Positions 1-11,165 of a DNA stretch of 64,000 nt are shown here, one piece after another. A program made the position numbers and the translations under genes. Numbering within the stretch: position 1 is the stretch's first letter; each line of letters starts with the position of its first letter. The stretch is from the NCBI RefSeq assembly GCF_963924675.1, contig NC_089224.1, forward strand, positions 42,203,158-42,267,157. Direction: 5' to 3'. Below the pieces are notes generated by a model. That model had not been told where the DNA came from, did no database searches, and saw only the letters and a list, made by a program, of their open reading frames with translations. This stretch comes from Phocoena phocoena. Taxonomy: Eukaryota > Chordata > Mammalia > Artiodactyla > Phocoenidae.

Positions 1-1229
1 TATATATGTAATATATATGTAATTTTTATCATATTACACAATGCAAACATTATACAATAGCCATACAAAGGAGGGCAGGTGGGAATTAAGATGTATTCGA
101 ATAAAAAAGTGAAACCAGATGGTAACACAAATCTACACAAAGAAATTAAGAGAATCAAAACTGTAGTGATGAAAATGTTCTATATTATATACTGGTAATG
201 GTTGTCCAATTCTGTAACCTTACTAAAAAAATTTTTTTAAATTGAATTGTATGCTTTAAATGGTTTTCTGGAGAAAGAATCATTTGAGATAGATATATTA
301 CTAGCGAATAGAATTCTCTCAGAGAGATCATGCACAAGCCATGAAATACTACACTTAAAACCTAAGGATATTCAGACATAATATATGGTGTGGCAAATAA
401 TGAAAAGATGGTTTGCAAGCAGGATAATAAACAAGCAAAGGTCAGCCAATGAAAGGTTTTATATTACATGTTATAATACTAGGACTTTTTTTGTCTAATT
501 GGATCCTAATTTGATAAGACACAGTATACTTTTATAACACGTCATCCAATTAAATATTCTTTCATTAGTTCATTCCACATTCATTTAGCATATGTTAAGT
601 AAAAGCACTTTGCTTGGTGTTGGATCTTATGAAGTTGCTCTGCTTGTTTGAGAGATTAAAGAAAAACCAGTAACACTAAGGTTACCACTGAGACTTAAAA
701 AAAAATGCTTTAGGTTGAATTTCTATAGTGACTTCATAGACATCAATTATCAAAACAGCCTTCAGTAGACAACTGTTTAGCCATAGTATATGGATTAGGA
801 GATATAAGATAAAAACAGCAGCATTGAAAAAGAAATCCTGTCTACCCTGTACATTGAGGATAAATCTTCCAGTAAGAAGAAAACAGAAAACAAAGAGGGG
901 TGATGAAAAGAGAAAAAGAAGCAGATAAATATGTTTATACTAAAAACAAAATCATATTTAGACTAATATCTCATAACAACCTCACATTACCTGGGACTAG
1001 GTTTTCTTAGTTCTTTGTTGATTCAGTTCTTAAGAAGTAGCACATTAATGGACATTTCGAAAAATCATATTTCTTCTTATTCTGTTTGTGTATTGGATAC
1101 TGTTTGAAATGGAAAGAAGGAAGATGGTAGAAACTTGGAATGGTGAAAATCTGAGAGAAAGATAATAATTTCTTTAGTAGATAAGACTTGTGCTGTTCCC
1201 TATTTCACTGTCTTCCTGCCCAGGATTTG
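1..1229. other. AT-rich unique sequence
   Basis: No gene and no clear repeat family. It opens with a short TATATGTAA-type simple stretch. A possible scrap of L2 (loss-prone wording around 565-640) is too degraded to call. Confidence 0.5.
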
Positions 1230-1500
1230 TTGACTGGTGTAATCAAGTGAAAGAGCAGTGGTGATGGATGTCAGATGATTATAATTTCTGTGTTGTTGTT
1301 CTAGCCATCACAAGTCTGAAATATTTTCAGAATGCTGCAGCTGCAACTGATGCCATTTCTGAGCAATGATCATAACAATTTGCAAATATACATGGATTAG
1401 CGTTGTACTAATGTGAGCCTTGGAAACCAGTACACTCTGCAGCTGTTCATTTACAGTGTATAAATGTCCAGTCCTATGGGAAAGGTAACTTTGTACCAGG
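1230..1500. other. Unique block, candidate conserved non-coding element
   Basis: This stretch is more balanced in base composition than its flanks and matches no repeat family I recognise. It holds two CAGCTG E-box motifs, one at about 1337 and one at about 1441, and several TAAT/ATTA-type cores. No frame is open for long. The idea that it is conserved is inference from texture only. Confidence 0.25.
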
Positions 1501-2559
1501 ATGAGCCTACCGCATGAATTTCAGAACGGTATAAATATAAATTACAAATTAAATACATACCTGGAAAGCATATTATCTCTACACAACAAAAGGCAAGAAA
1601 TTAAAATTGACGTTTATATCTATGGATCAACTTCCTCTGCAAAGAATGTTCATGAAACTCTGGATTGATAGCTGCTGGCTGAGTTAAACTAACGGTAATG
1701 ATTAGGAATTTTTTAAAATCATTTTTAAGCTGAAAATCTTTAGAGAAATTTGTTTCTCATAAAACTTAATTTTTACTCTAGAATGGAGCTTCACCTAGGC
1801 AATCTATTAAGACACATTTTTTCCTTGATAAAATTCACAGAATGATTTGTGACTTTTACCCATAGGAAAGCAAAATAAAGACAAACAGGATAATTCCATT
1901 TTTCCTTTCAATTATATTTAGTATAAGTTTCTTCCTCTCTTAAAAAAGTAAAAAAAAAAAATCTTTAGGAAGAACTAAGTGATATACACTGAATTTTCTT
2001 TAATAATGTCTTTTTTTGGAATAGGTCTATTTTAATTTTTTAAAATTAATTTGCTGTTGAGCATGAAAAGTGTTTCTTTCACTATACAGACTTGATTTCA
2101 AAGCACACAAATGAGATCGTCAAAAGATCTTTCACTGGTGTTACATACTTTCTTTTTGTCATATTCTAAATGTTACCCATGGAGAAGGCATATGTGGAAT
2201 TAGAAGTACATATACTTATCCGAATAATATCCTGTTAATTAGTCTAAAAATTCCAAAAATGTTTGATGAATTGCAGGATCATTTCCCCTTTGATGCTCAT
2301 CAACATTAAAACAAGGTGAGAAGTAATATTTATGTATTAGAAATCTACATCCAAACTCAGTCACCTGCAGCCTATATGCTGTATAAGATTTAGTGAGGCT
2401 CCTTTTAAAGAGTATTGGCCCTTACTCCATGGTTCTCAGATCCAGGGCAGGCCAGAAGACACCATATTTCAACAAGCTTCTAGGTAATTCACTTTCATTA
2501 AAGCACCACAGAATTAAAAATGCTGCACTAGTACAAGATTCAAACAAGAATTAAATTGA
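1501..2559. other. AT-rich unique sequence
   Basis: No coding potential and no recognised element. A short A-run near 1950 is the only simple-sequence feature. Confidence 0.45.
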
Positions 2560-2700
2560 ACAATGCCTACTGTCTGCTATATACATAATACAATGCTGGG
2601 GAGTGTTAGAGATAAAACAGAAACAGAAGTCCTGGTCATTAATCTGAAGGGTCTAATGATACAGTTTGGAAAAAATTAAAAATGCACAAGTAATATAAAA
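2560..2700 (-). mobile_element. L2 fragment (LINE/L2), degraded
   Basis: The + strand carries a decayed version of the L2 3' end read backwards: a changing-count phrase, then a gagataaaacagaaa-like core and a short tail. The match is loose, so this is a tentative call for an ancient LINE-2 remnant in antisense orientation. Confidence 0.35.
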
Positions 2701-4285
2701 GGGGTAATCAATTAAATAAAGAGTATTTACTGTGGAACATCAGTATTGAAGATCAGTGAAGGCCAGAGTTGTTAATAATGTGTCATAAAGATGATAAAAT
2801 ATAAGACGTGGTTGGGTCTTCAAAAAATGAAAACTATTTGAACACTCAGAGGTGAGTAGATAGGGTCTTTCTGGTCAAAGCTATAGATTTGCAAGTTATG
2901 GAAGTAGTATGAGATAAGAAATCTAATTACATGTTGAAGAGAACTGAGAAAGTATATTGAACAAGTAGTGTGACATCAAATTATGAAGAAAATTGGAAAC
3001 TGGGCAGAGTAGTAGATTCTGCACTGATTGCTGTAAAACTTGGTCTCTTCCATCATCAGAATATGCAGACTTTTTCATGTGATGCAAGAATGACTCTGAT
3101 AAAACTTGCTTCAACATGAATAAAGCACTATTTTATAAAATCAAGGATGAGAATATGGAAGAAGTGATTGTTGCTCATTTAGCAATCTATTCTAATCTTA
3201 ATATATTATGTACAGTAGAAGGACAAATAGTTTAATTTTAAACCTGGAATTTGAAAAGGCCACAAAAGCTTTCTAATCCATTTATCTCATTTTCCAGTGC
3301 ACAATTTGGACTGTAGATGTGATAATATCTGTTCCATTTTTTCCTATTATATCATGATGCAATATGTTGAAAAAGACTAACACTATGTATTAATTAATAT
3401 CTCCATGGCATTGAGTTATTGTTACCTTTAGAATATGCAATTAAAGTTTTTTTAAAAATGCAATCCAAATGTGTCTATTATAACAAATATTTCTGTAAGT
3501 ATAAAATAAATAATAATGAGGTTTCACCTCTATTTAGTGATTGTGACATGCAAATTGTGTTGGTTATTGCTTAATTAGTGGTATGTGTTTTTTATTTGTG
3601 CTTTTTACGTGCTTTTTATTTCACATTTTATGAAATCAGTGGTTGGCTATAAGCACTAGATGTATATAGAAATGATCAAGAACATAAATGGAGGAGCCAC
3701 CTTAAAAAACAGTATCTCTTCTTCTGCAAAAAGAAAGAATGAGATGAGAATAGGCTGAAATTTGAGAATGACAGGCAGATTTGAGAGACTGGTTGTAGAA
3801 GGTCTCTCTCTAAGAGACAAAATTGTCAAACTGGTAAGAGAGCAGCAGGCTTAAAATCTGAGGACTCGGGGGAGATGATGTTCTGCTGTAACCGCCAGGA
3901 GAAAGAGGAAATGGACCTAACTTGAACTTGAACAAAACTTCTACAAGTTTTGAATTCACTTATACTTTTGCATCAAATACTACATGTCCTGTGATAGAGC
4001 CTCAGCTAACCATCCAAAGATGAGTAAGTCATGGCCTCTTCATTATCAGGCTTGACCACAGTGGTGAAAAGCTGATAGAAACATGTTTTTTTTGAAGAAC
4101 CAATGACCATCTTTATGGTTTTTTCTTCATATAATGTTTAGTTGTCTACCAGACAGAGAGGTAAACAGGGTTGAAGCAATGTATCCAGATTGGAAATTGA
4201 TAGTTGGGAGGAAGTGGGGGTGAAAATACAAGGGACTGAAGAGTGACAAATGTCAGTGAGTATGTAAGCAACAGTAATATGGAAT
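2701..4285. other. Unique sequence
   Basis: I see no gene and no confident repeat. The short open frame at 2923-3117 on the minus strand (64 codons) has no recognisable motif and looks like chance. Confidence 0.45.
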
Positions 4286-4410
4286 TATATTGGGAAAGTC
4301 ATTTAATCTCTAAATCAGTTTCCTTATTAGTAAAACAAGGATAACTGAACTTTATAAGGTTGTTGTATATATAAAATCAGACTACACATATGAAAGCACA
4401 TTGAAAGAAA
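4286..4410 (+). mobile_element. MIR SINE
   Basis: Contains the diagnostic MIR core in sense order: a decayed loss of the 'tttaatctc...cagtttcc' block, then a 'gtaaaacaaggataa' block and a 'ggttgttgt' block. MIR is an ancient tRNA-derived SINE that has been immobile since early mammals. Truncated on both sides, no target-site duplication visible. Confidence 0.6.
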
Positions 4411-6820
4411 ATACGATTCATATATACCATTTTAGAAAAGTTTGTGAAAGACAAACAATTCCCATGTTTTCTCCCATATCAATACATATTTTCTAAGGTA
4501 AAAGATAATAGATTAATAAAAGGAATAATGGCAGATTTCCATTATTGCATTTATCTTGATTTAATATGTAATATTCAGAGTGTTGTATGGAAATGTATAT
4601 TCATTCACAAATAGTTTTGATGTTCTATGACCTACAGTGGTTACCAGGCAATCAAATTTATTGACCTGTGGAGAAAAATGAATAGTCCTGAGCTCTCTAT
4701 AAAGGGTACAGTAAATCTAGTAGCTGTGTAATTAACTTATAATTGTATAAGCAATAAAGGCATAATTATAAGATTATTAATATGTTAAAATTATAAGGAA
4801 TTTTCTGGCATTTAATTAACATTTACCAAGGCAAGCTACAGCAAATTAAATATCAATTAATAAAAATAGTGACATTTATTTAGATACTCTATTAGCTGTC
4901 ACAATTATTAACTTGTTATCACTGGCTTTTAAAATTCTGATTAAGTGCCTAAATATTCCTTACAATTTTTATGTGTTAAAAATCTAATTATATTAGTGTC
5001 CTGTAATTTAAAATTGATTACACAGCATCTCTCATAATAAATCTCAATACTCTCTTAACTGTCAATTGATGCATAATTGACATGTACTCATTTATAAAGC
5101 CAAATAAACACTTCCACTGGAACTAAGCAAGCTTATAAAAAGTTCTCCCTTTAAGTGTCCAATCTTAAAAACCTCAAATTAAAAAAAAAAAAGTAAACAT
5201 TTGGAACCATCTACATCTAGTACAAAACACTAGATATGGCTCCATGCCTTTAGCTCAGATTCATGATTTAGAATATGTTTTTCAAACACATAGCTGGCTA
5301 CCTAAGAGATATCCATGTAAATTTAGTTTATCTCTTTTAATCTTAAACACATGGCACCCCTGGGAAACTTACAGGTATAGCAGCATTTCCCAAGCAACCA
5401 CTGACTCCTAGGACCAACAGATATAAAAGTATGCCTAGTTGGTACAGTTATAATGAAAGATGTCTTAACTAGTATAAAATATTCATCATACATGACCATG
5501 TTAATCCCAAACTCTCATGATTCAGTTCTTTCATGCCTAACTTCTCAGTTACCAAGATGAGATAAGAAGTTTGAGAAGTATACTAACAGATAAGCCAGGA
5601 TCTTTGTAAAATACACATGATAGCATTAAAAAAGAACTGAAGTAAGTAAATCAAGAAAGCCACCAAAAGTAATAGATAAAAGTCTTTGTTTTATGACATT
5701 TATTATAAAAATAATAATAGAAATGATTGCTGTTGTTGTTACCTGGAATAAGTTCAATTTTACCAAGGCATAGTCTGCAAATCCTGGCCGATTAAAAACT
5801 TACTTGAAAAAATTCTATGGTCAAATATATTTGAGATTTTTTTCTTTGAGAGTTAAGGTATACACTAGCAAATAGAAGAGTACGAGGAATCCTTCAGTGA
5901 AGAAATCTATTTAAATTTGTCAAACATAGCATTTAAGCACAGAACTTTTAATTCACATTGAGCTTATTAATCTACCAACAAATTAAACACAGAAAGGCTC
6001 TGTTAGAAGACAGGATTATCTTAAAAATAAAAAGACAGTGCAGTGTTCCCTAGACTATCTTAATTCTGAGCACTTTAATTAGAGAATATGATGTATGTGA
6101 AATTTAGTGATAAAAATTTCATGGCTTTTCTAGTTAACTTATGAAGTTATGGGTGAATATGTTCCTTTTAGCTAAATCTGTGACCTCTTAAGGGGACATG
6201 TGTCAAAATTCTTATTAAAAAAAAAAAAAGAATGTATGCATTCCTTGTTTCACAATAGCATAAACTGGCCCCCCCCAAAAAACATAGGCTTAAATGTTTG
6301 ACTGTCATCAGGTCCTCACATATTACAGACATTTGAACAGACTGATATCACATTAAGAGAAAATACAAACTTCCTTTTAACTAGAAAACGTTTTAAAAAG
6401 ATTAAACTATATTTAAATAAATAATAATCAGGTGAATTGTGGCATAGTCAATGTATAAAATATATATGAAATCAATTAAGAATAATAATGAGCAAATGAT
6501 AGTAAAGAAGAGCATACTATCTCTGGATGTGAGATGTCTTCTTCAGAAACTGTCTTTGACTCTAATTTTAAACATAATTATTTATTATAACTGCCACTCA
6601 GACTTTGTGGTCCTCATTCAAACTAAACTATTTTCCGTGATAATATCCCCTTAACTGATCTATTTAGAAATTAACTTTTCAAAACAAAAACTGGCTTAAT
6701 TTACTTATCATGACACAATGTGTCATTCTCACCGCACCTGTCAATCTTCCTTTAAGAATCAGAATGCCCACTTAATCTGAAACATCTTTTAATGAATCAC
6801 ATATACATTTTAGTTTTTAA
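4411..6820. other. AT-rich unique sequence, includes a homeobox-site-rich stretch
   Basis: No gene or confident repeat. The part from about 4720 to 5120 is dense in TAATTA/ATTA cores and reads like non-repetitive regulatory DNA (see findings). Short A-runs occur near 5180 and 6220. The open frame at 6451-6654 shows no known motif. Confidence 0.4.
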
Positions 6821-6832
6821 AAAACATTTTAC

Positions 6833-7166
6833 GGGGCTTCCACAGTGGCGCAGTGGTTGGGAGTCCGCCTGCCAATGCAGGGGACACAGGTTTGATCCCT
6901 GGCCCAGGAGGATCCCACATGCCGCGGAGCAGCTAGGTCCGTGTGCCACAACTACCGAGACTGCGCTCTGGAGCCCGTGAGCCACAACTGCTGAGCCCGT
7001 GTGCCACAACTACTGAGCCCATGTGCCACAACTACTGAGGCCCGTATGCCTAGAGTCCAGGCTCCGCAACAAGAGAAGCCACTGCAATGAGAAGCCCCTG
7101 CAATGAGAGGCCCGTGCGCCGCAACAAAGACCCAACACAACCAAAAATAAAAAAAATTATTAAAAA
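6833..7166 (+). mobile_element. CHR-type tRNA-derived SINE, long form
   Basis: Starts with a gggcttcc-type head and carries RNA polymerase III A-box-like (gcgcagtggttgggag) and B-box-like (ggtttgatccc) sites typical of tRNA-Glu-derived SINEs. Target-site duplications aaaacattttac flank it at 6821-6832 and 7167-7178, so the limits are firm. It ends in an A-rich tail. Unlike the other CHR copies in the window it is about 330 bp long, because the body contains three near-identical 22-bp units at 6971-7036 and a different 3' section. Open frames crossing it are not genes. Confidence 0.9.
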
Positions 7167-7404
7167 AAAACATTTTACACTTCTTACTATGAAATATATA
7201 TGGATAAACAATGTGCACAAAAAGGTAGGTACTGTTCAATAAATTATTCTAAAGGAATCCTTGCATAATGCCTACCAGGCCAAGAGGCAAAATACTGCCA
7301 GCATTTCAGGTGATCCCTGCATGACTCTTGGCAATTAAAAATTCCTTTCCTCCCAACTGGATACAACCAATACTTTGATGGCAATGGTAAATAAATGCTT
7401 TCTT

Positions 7405-9105
7405 CCTTTTTTGTATAATTTTACTGAGTATGCATTTTGAAACATATTTTGTGTTGCCTATTTTTTAAACTTTATATAAATGGAATCATATATACTCTTT
7501 TATCACTAGCTTTATTTATTCAAATTATATTTGGAATTTCATCTGTTTTGTTGTATGTTGTAAAGTTTGTTCACTGTTCTTTAATATACCACAATTTGTT
7601 TACGCATTCTCCTGTTGTGGATGTTTTTATTTTTTCCAGTGTTTGGTTATTATAAATATTGCTTCCAGGACCATCCTTATACATGTACATGCACATGCAT
7701 TTCTGGAGTAAAAAGGAATTACTTCATGGTAATTGGTTCAGTAAATGTATGTTCTATGTTAGTAGGTATTACAGCACAATTTTCCAAAGTAATTTTACCA
7801 ATTTACATTCCCAAAAGAAATGCACAGAAATTTCCATTGATCTACGTCTTTAATAAACTTTGGTATTATGTGTCATTTTTATTTTGCCCATTCTGCTGGC
7901 TGTGTAATTGTGTCTAACTTTCATTCCTCTGATGAATAAGCATTTGAACATCTCGTAATATGCATATTGACTACTGGTACATCCTCATTTGAAGAGCCTG
8001 AACAAGGTTTTTACCCATTTTTTATTGGCCTATTTGCCTTTTTCTTGGTATTTTGTTGGGACCATTACATATTATCTGGGTACAGGTCTTTGCTAGATAT
8101 ATGCATTGCATACATTTTCTCACACTATTTGGTTTAACTTTCACCTTCTAACTGGTGTAGTTTAGTAAATACCAGGACTTAATCTTAATGGAATTTATCA
8201 AACATCATGTCACACTGTATTCTGCTGAAGAAACTTAGCCTGCTCCAAGGTAATAAATATGTTTCATCTAAAAGATTTATTGTTTTACTTTTCTACTTTA
8301 AATCTATGATATATCTGTAATTGACTCTTGCACATGGTATTAATCAAGGGTTATCATTCCTTTTTAAAAAATGCAAATATTTAATTGAACTAAAACCATT
8401 TATTTAAGAGGTAATTTTCCCCTTTTCTGGCTGTAGTCATTAATCAAAAGTCCGTTAACATATGTTTCATTGTTATACCAAATACTATAATATGTAGATA
8501 TTTATAATGGGTTTTTATATCTAAATCTTTAATTTCTCCAGCTTTGTATTTCTCTTTTGAGTTTTCCTTGACTATTCTGGACTTTTAATTACCATGTACC
8601 CTTCAGAATGAAGCTATGGATTTATACAAATGTACAAAATTTTATAGGATTTTGAATATGATTTCATTGAATTTATAGAACAGTTTTAAAAGATAGTGTT
8701 TTCAAATCTTTTAAAATTTTCTAATTCAAGAAAGTTTACTTAGATTTTTAAAAAACTCATACTTAATGATGTTTTATATTTATAAGTATAGAAATTTTGC
8801 ACATATTTTGTTACATCTATTCATAGGCATTTGATGTTTTCTAATGCTGTAACAAATGACACTATTTAAAACTTTTCTGTTTGTTTTCTACAATGACCTG
8901 GTCTTCAATAAACTTGATACACTCTCTTTAATTAGAAAAGTGTGTCCATAGTGTCATTTTGATTTTCTATATATACAATCACATTTTTTGGCAAATAGTG
9001 AAAAGTTCACGTGTTTTTTCCTAACCTTTATAATTTTATTTGCCTTAAATGTCTGGCTAGGACCAAGTTTGCCATGTTGAATCAAAATTGTGACAGACAG
9101 TGTAT
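7405..9105 (-). mobile_element. L1 fragment, antisense 3' half (ORF2 middle to 3' UTR)
   Basis: Reading the minus strand gives L1 ORF2 from just upstream of the reverse-transcriptase FADD site (decayed, about 8983-8998) through the C-terminal region to the 3' end at the left. The ORF2 C-terminal block around 7560-7830 (the antisense of a 'hidden-in-plain' L1 segment on ending filters, small-scale field blocks and test positions in this family) is the clearest match. Many stops and indels show an old L1M-type copy. It directly abuts the sense L1 segment that starts at about 9107, and the two may be parts of one insertion. Confidence 0.75.
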
Positions 9106-9106
9106 T

Positions 9107-11165
9107 CCTAGAATATCAAACAGAATTAGCAGAAGACAGGATTAATGAAAGAAGGGCAATAAAAATGTTCAAACCAAATAATAGAGAAAAAAAGAATGGA
9201 AATTGAAGAAAATAGCATAAGAAATAAATGAAAAACACTGAAAAGTTCTAACAAATGTATAATTGAAGAAATATTTAAGATGATGCCTGAGACTATTCCG
9301 AAACTGAAAAAAGTTATGACTTCACAAGTTGAAAACACCTAGTAGGACAACAAAGAAAACATACCTAGGCACATACAAGTCAAAGTACACAAAGCAAAAG
9401 ACAAAGAAAAAAAAAAGCTGGTATATCTTATTTTGAAAAATTAAAAATAAAAGTGACAGTGATGTCCCACCAGAAATCAAGTGGCAAGACAATGAAATAG
9501 CATGTTTAAAATGCTGATATAACTTCCAAACTAGAAATCTATGTGTATTGGAAATGTATTTCAGAATGGAAGAAAAAAGTAAAGAAACATTGAGAGAAAT
9601 TCTAAAATGAGTTTGTATAAAATGCAAAGCAAGCAGAAAATAACTAATAGAAAACTAGAGTAGAGGGCTTCCCTGGTGGCGCAGTGGTTGAGAGTCTGCC
9701 TGCTGATGCAGGGGACACGGATTCGTGCCTCAGTCCAGGAAGATCCCACATGCCATGGAGCAGCTGGGCCCGTGAGCCATGGCCGCTGAGCCTGTGCGCC
9801 CGGGGCCTGTGCTCCGCAACAGGAGAGGCCACAACAGTGAGAGGCCCGCGTACCGTAAAAAAAAAAAAAAAAAAAAACTAGAGCAGAAATCAAGGAAATT
9901 GGAAACAGGAAATCAATAAAGAAGAAAAACAAAATCAAAAGCTGGTTCTTATGAAAAGTCAACAGAAATTGATAAACTTCTAGTCAGGTTAACTAAGAAA
10001 AAAAGAGAAGATACAAATTGTTAATATTGGAAATGAAAAGAGATCATCTCTATTGATTCTTTACATATTAAGGGATAATAAATAAATATTATAAACAACT
10101 CTATGCCCACAAATTTGATAGCTTAGATGGTCTAGTTAAATTCCTTAAAAGACACAATCTACCAAAACTCACACAAGGAGAACTATGTAATGTTAATAGT
10201 CCTATATTTATTAAAGAAATTGAATCAATAATTAATAACCTTACATAACAGAAAGTACCAGCCCAGATGTGTTCACTGGTGAATTCTACCAAACAATTAA
10301 AGAGGAAATTACACCAATTCTCAACTCTCTCTCCCAGAAAAAAGAATTAGAGTGAATACTTCCTAACTCATCCTGTGAGGCCAGCATCACCCTAATACAA
10401 AAACCAGGCAAAGACGTTACAAGACAAGGAAACTACAGACCAGTGATTCTTGTGAACATAGATGCAAAGATCCTCAATGAAATAATATTCAATGAATATT
10501 GAATCCAAAAATATATAAAAAATTATGCAACACAACCAAGTGGGATTTACCTCAGGTATGCAAGGCTGGTTCAGTATTTGAAAATCAGTTGATGTAATCC
10601 ATCATATCAATAGATTAAAGAAGAAAAATAATATCATATCAATGTACCCAAAAAAATCCAACAAAATTCATTACCCATTCATGATTAAAAAAAAACCAAA
10701 AACTCTCAGCAAGCTAGGAATAAAGAGGAACTTCATCGACTTGATAAAGAACATCTACAAAAAATCTACAGCCAACCTCATACTTAATGTTAGGAACTAG
10801 ATGCTTTCCCACTGAGATCAGGGACAAGGCAAAGACATCTGCTTTCATCACTCCTACTCAAGATTATACTGGAAGTCAAAGCTAATACAGTAAGACCAAA
10901 ACCCAAAAAAGTCCAGATTGGGAAGGAAGAAGTAAAACAGTCTTTGTTTGCAGATGATATAATTGTATATGAAGAAAATCCAAAGAATCAACAAAATAAT
11001 ACTGGAACTAATAAGCAATTATAGCAAGGTTGTAGAATATAAGGTAAATATGCAAAAGTCAATTGCTTTCTTATATTCCAACAGTAAACAATGGAAATTT
11101 GAAATTAAATAAAAAATACCACTAAAAAGAGAAATATTTAGATAAATATTTAGATAATCTAAAAA
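9107..11165 (+). mobile_element. L1 fragment, sense (ORF1 end to reverse transcriptase)
   Basis: The left part (about 9107-9620) resembles the end of L1 ORF1. After the nested SINE, ORF2 reappears from the segment before the reverse-transcriptase domain, including decayed forms of the GPDGF, PKP and QVGF regions. The catalytic FADD box is readable at 10947-10958 followed by IIVY. Stops and frameshifts are frequent, so no protein is made. Most of the ORF2 endonuclease is missing, which implies an internal deletion near 9620-9885. The right edge lies about 200 bp past FADD, so the 3' end of the element is absent. Confidence 0.75.
9665..9873 (+). mobile_element. CHR SINE nested in L1
   Basis: A complete copy from the ggcttccctgg head to an A-tail of about 20 bases. 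Target-site duplications aaaactagag(t/c)aga at 9651-9664 and 9874-9887 differ by one base. Because it interrupts the L1 segment, it inserted later than that L1. A-box (gcgcagtggttgagag) and B-box-like sites are present. The open frames on either strand across it derive from the SINE. Confidence 0.93.

Noticed and set aside
6971..7036. CRISPR-like regular repeats
   Set aside because: The 22-bp units are directly adjacent without spacers and lie within a SINE of a mammalian genome.
6833..7166. A tRNA gene in the SINE heads
   Set aside because: A- and B-box-like sites are present, but the sequence lacks an intact cloverleaf and is followed by SINE body and A-tail with target-site duplications.
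9561..9962. 133-codon open frame on the minus strand
   Set aside because: It is a CHR SINE read backwards joined to L1 flank; the Gly/Ser/His-rich body recurs at every CHR copy.
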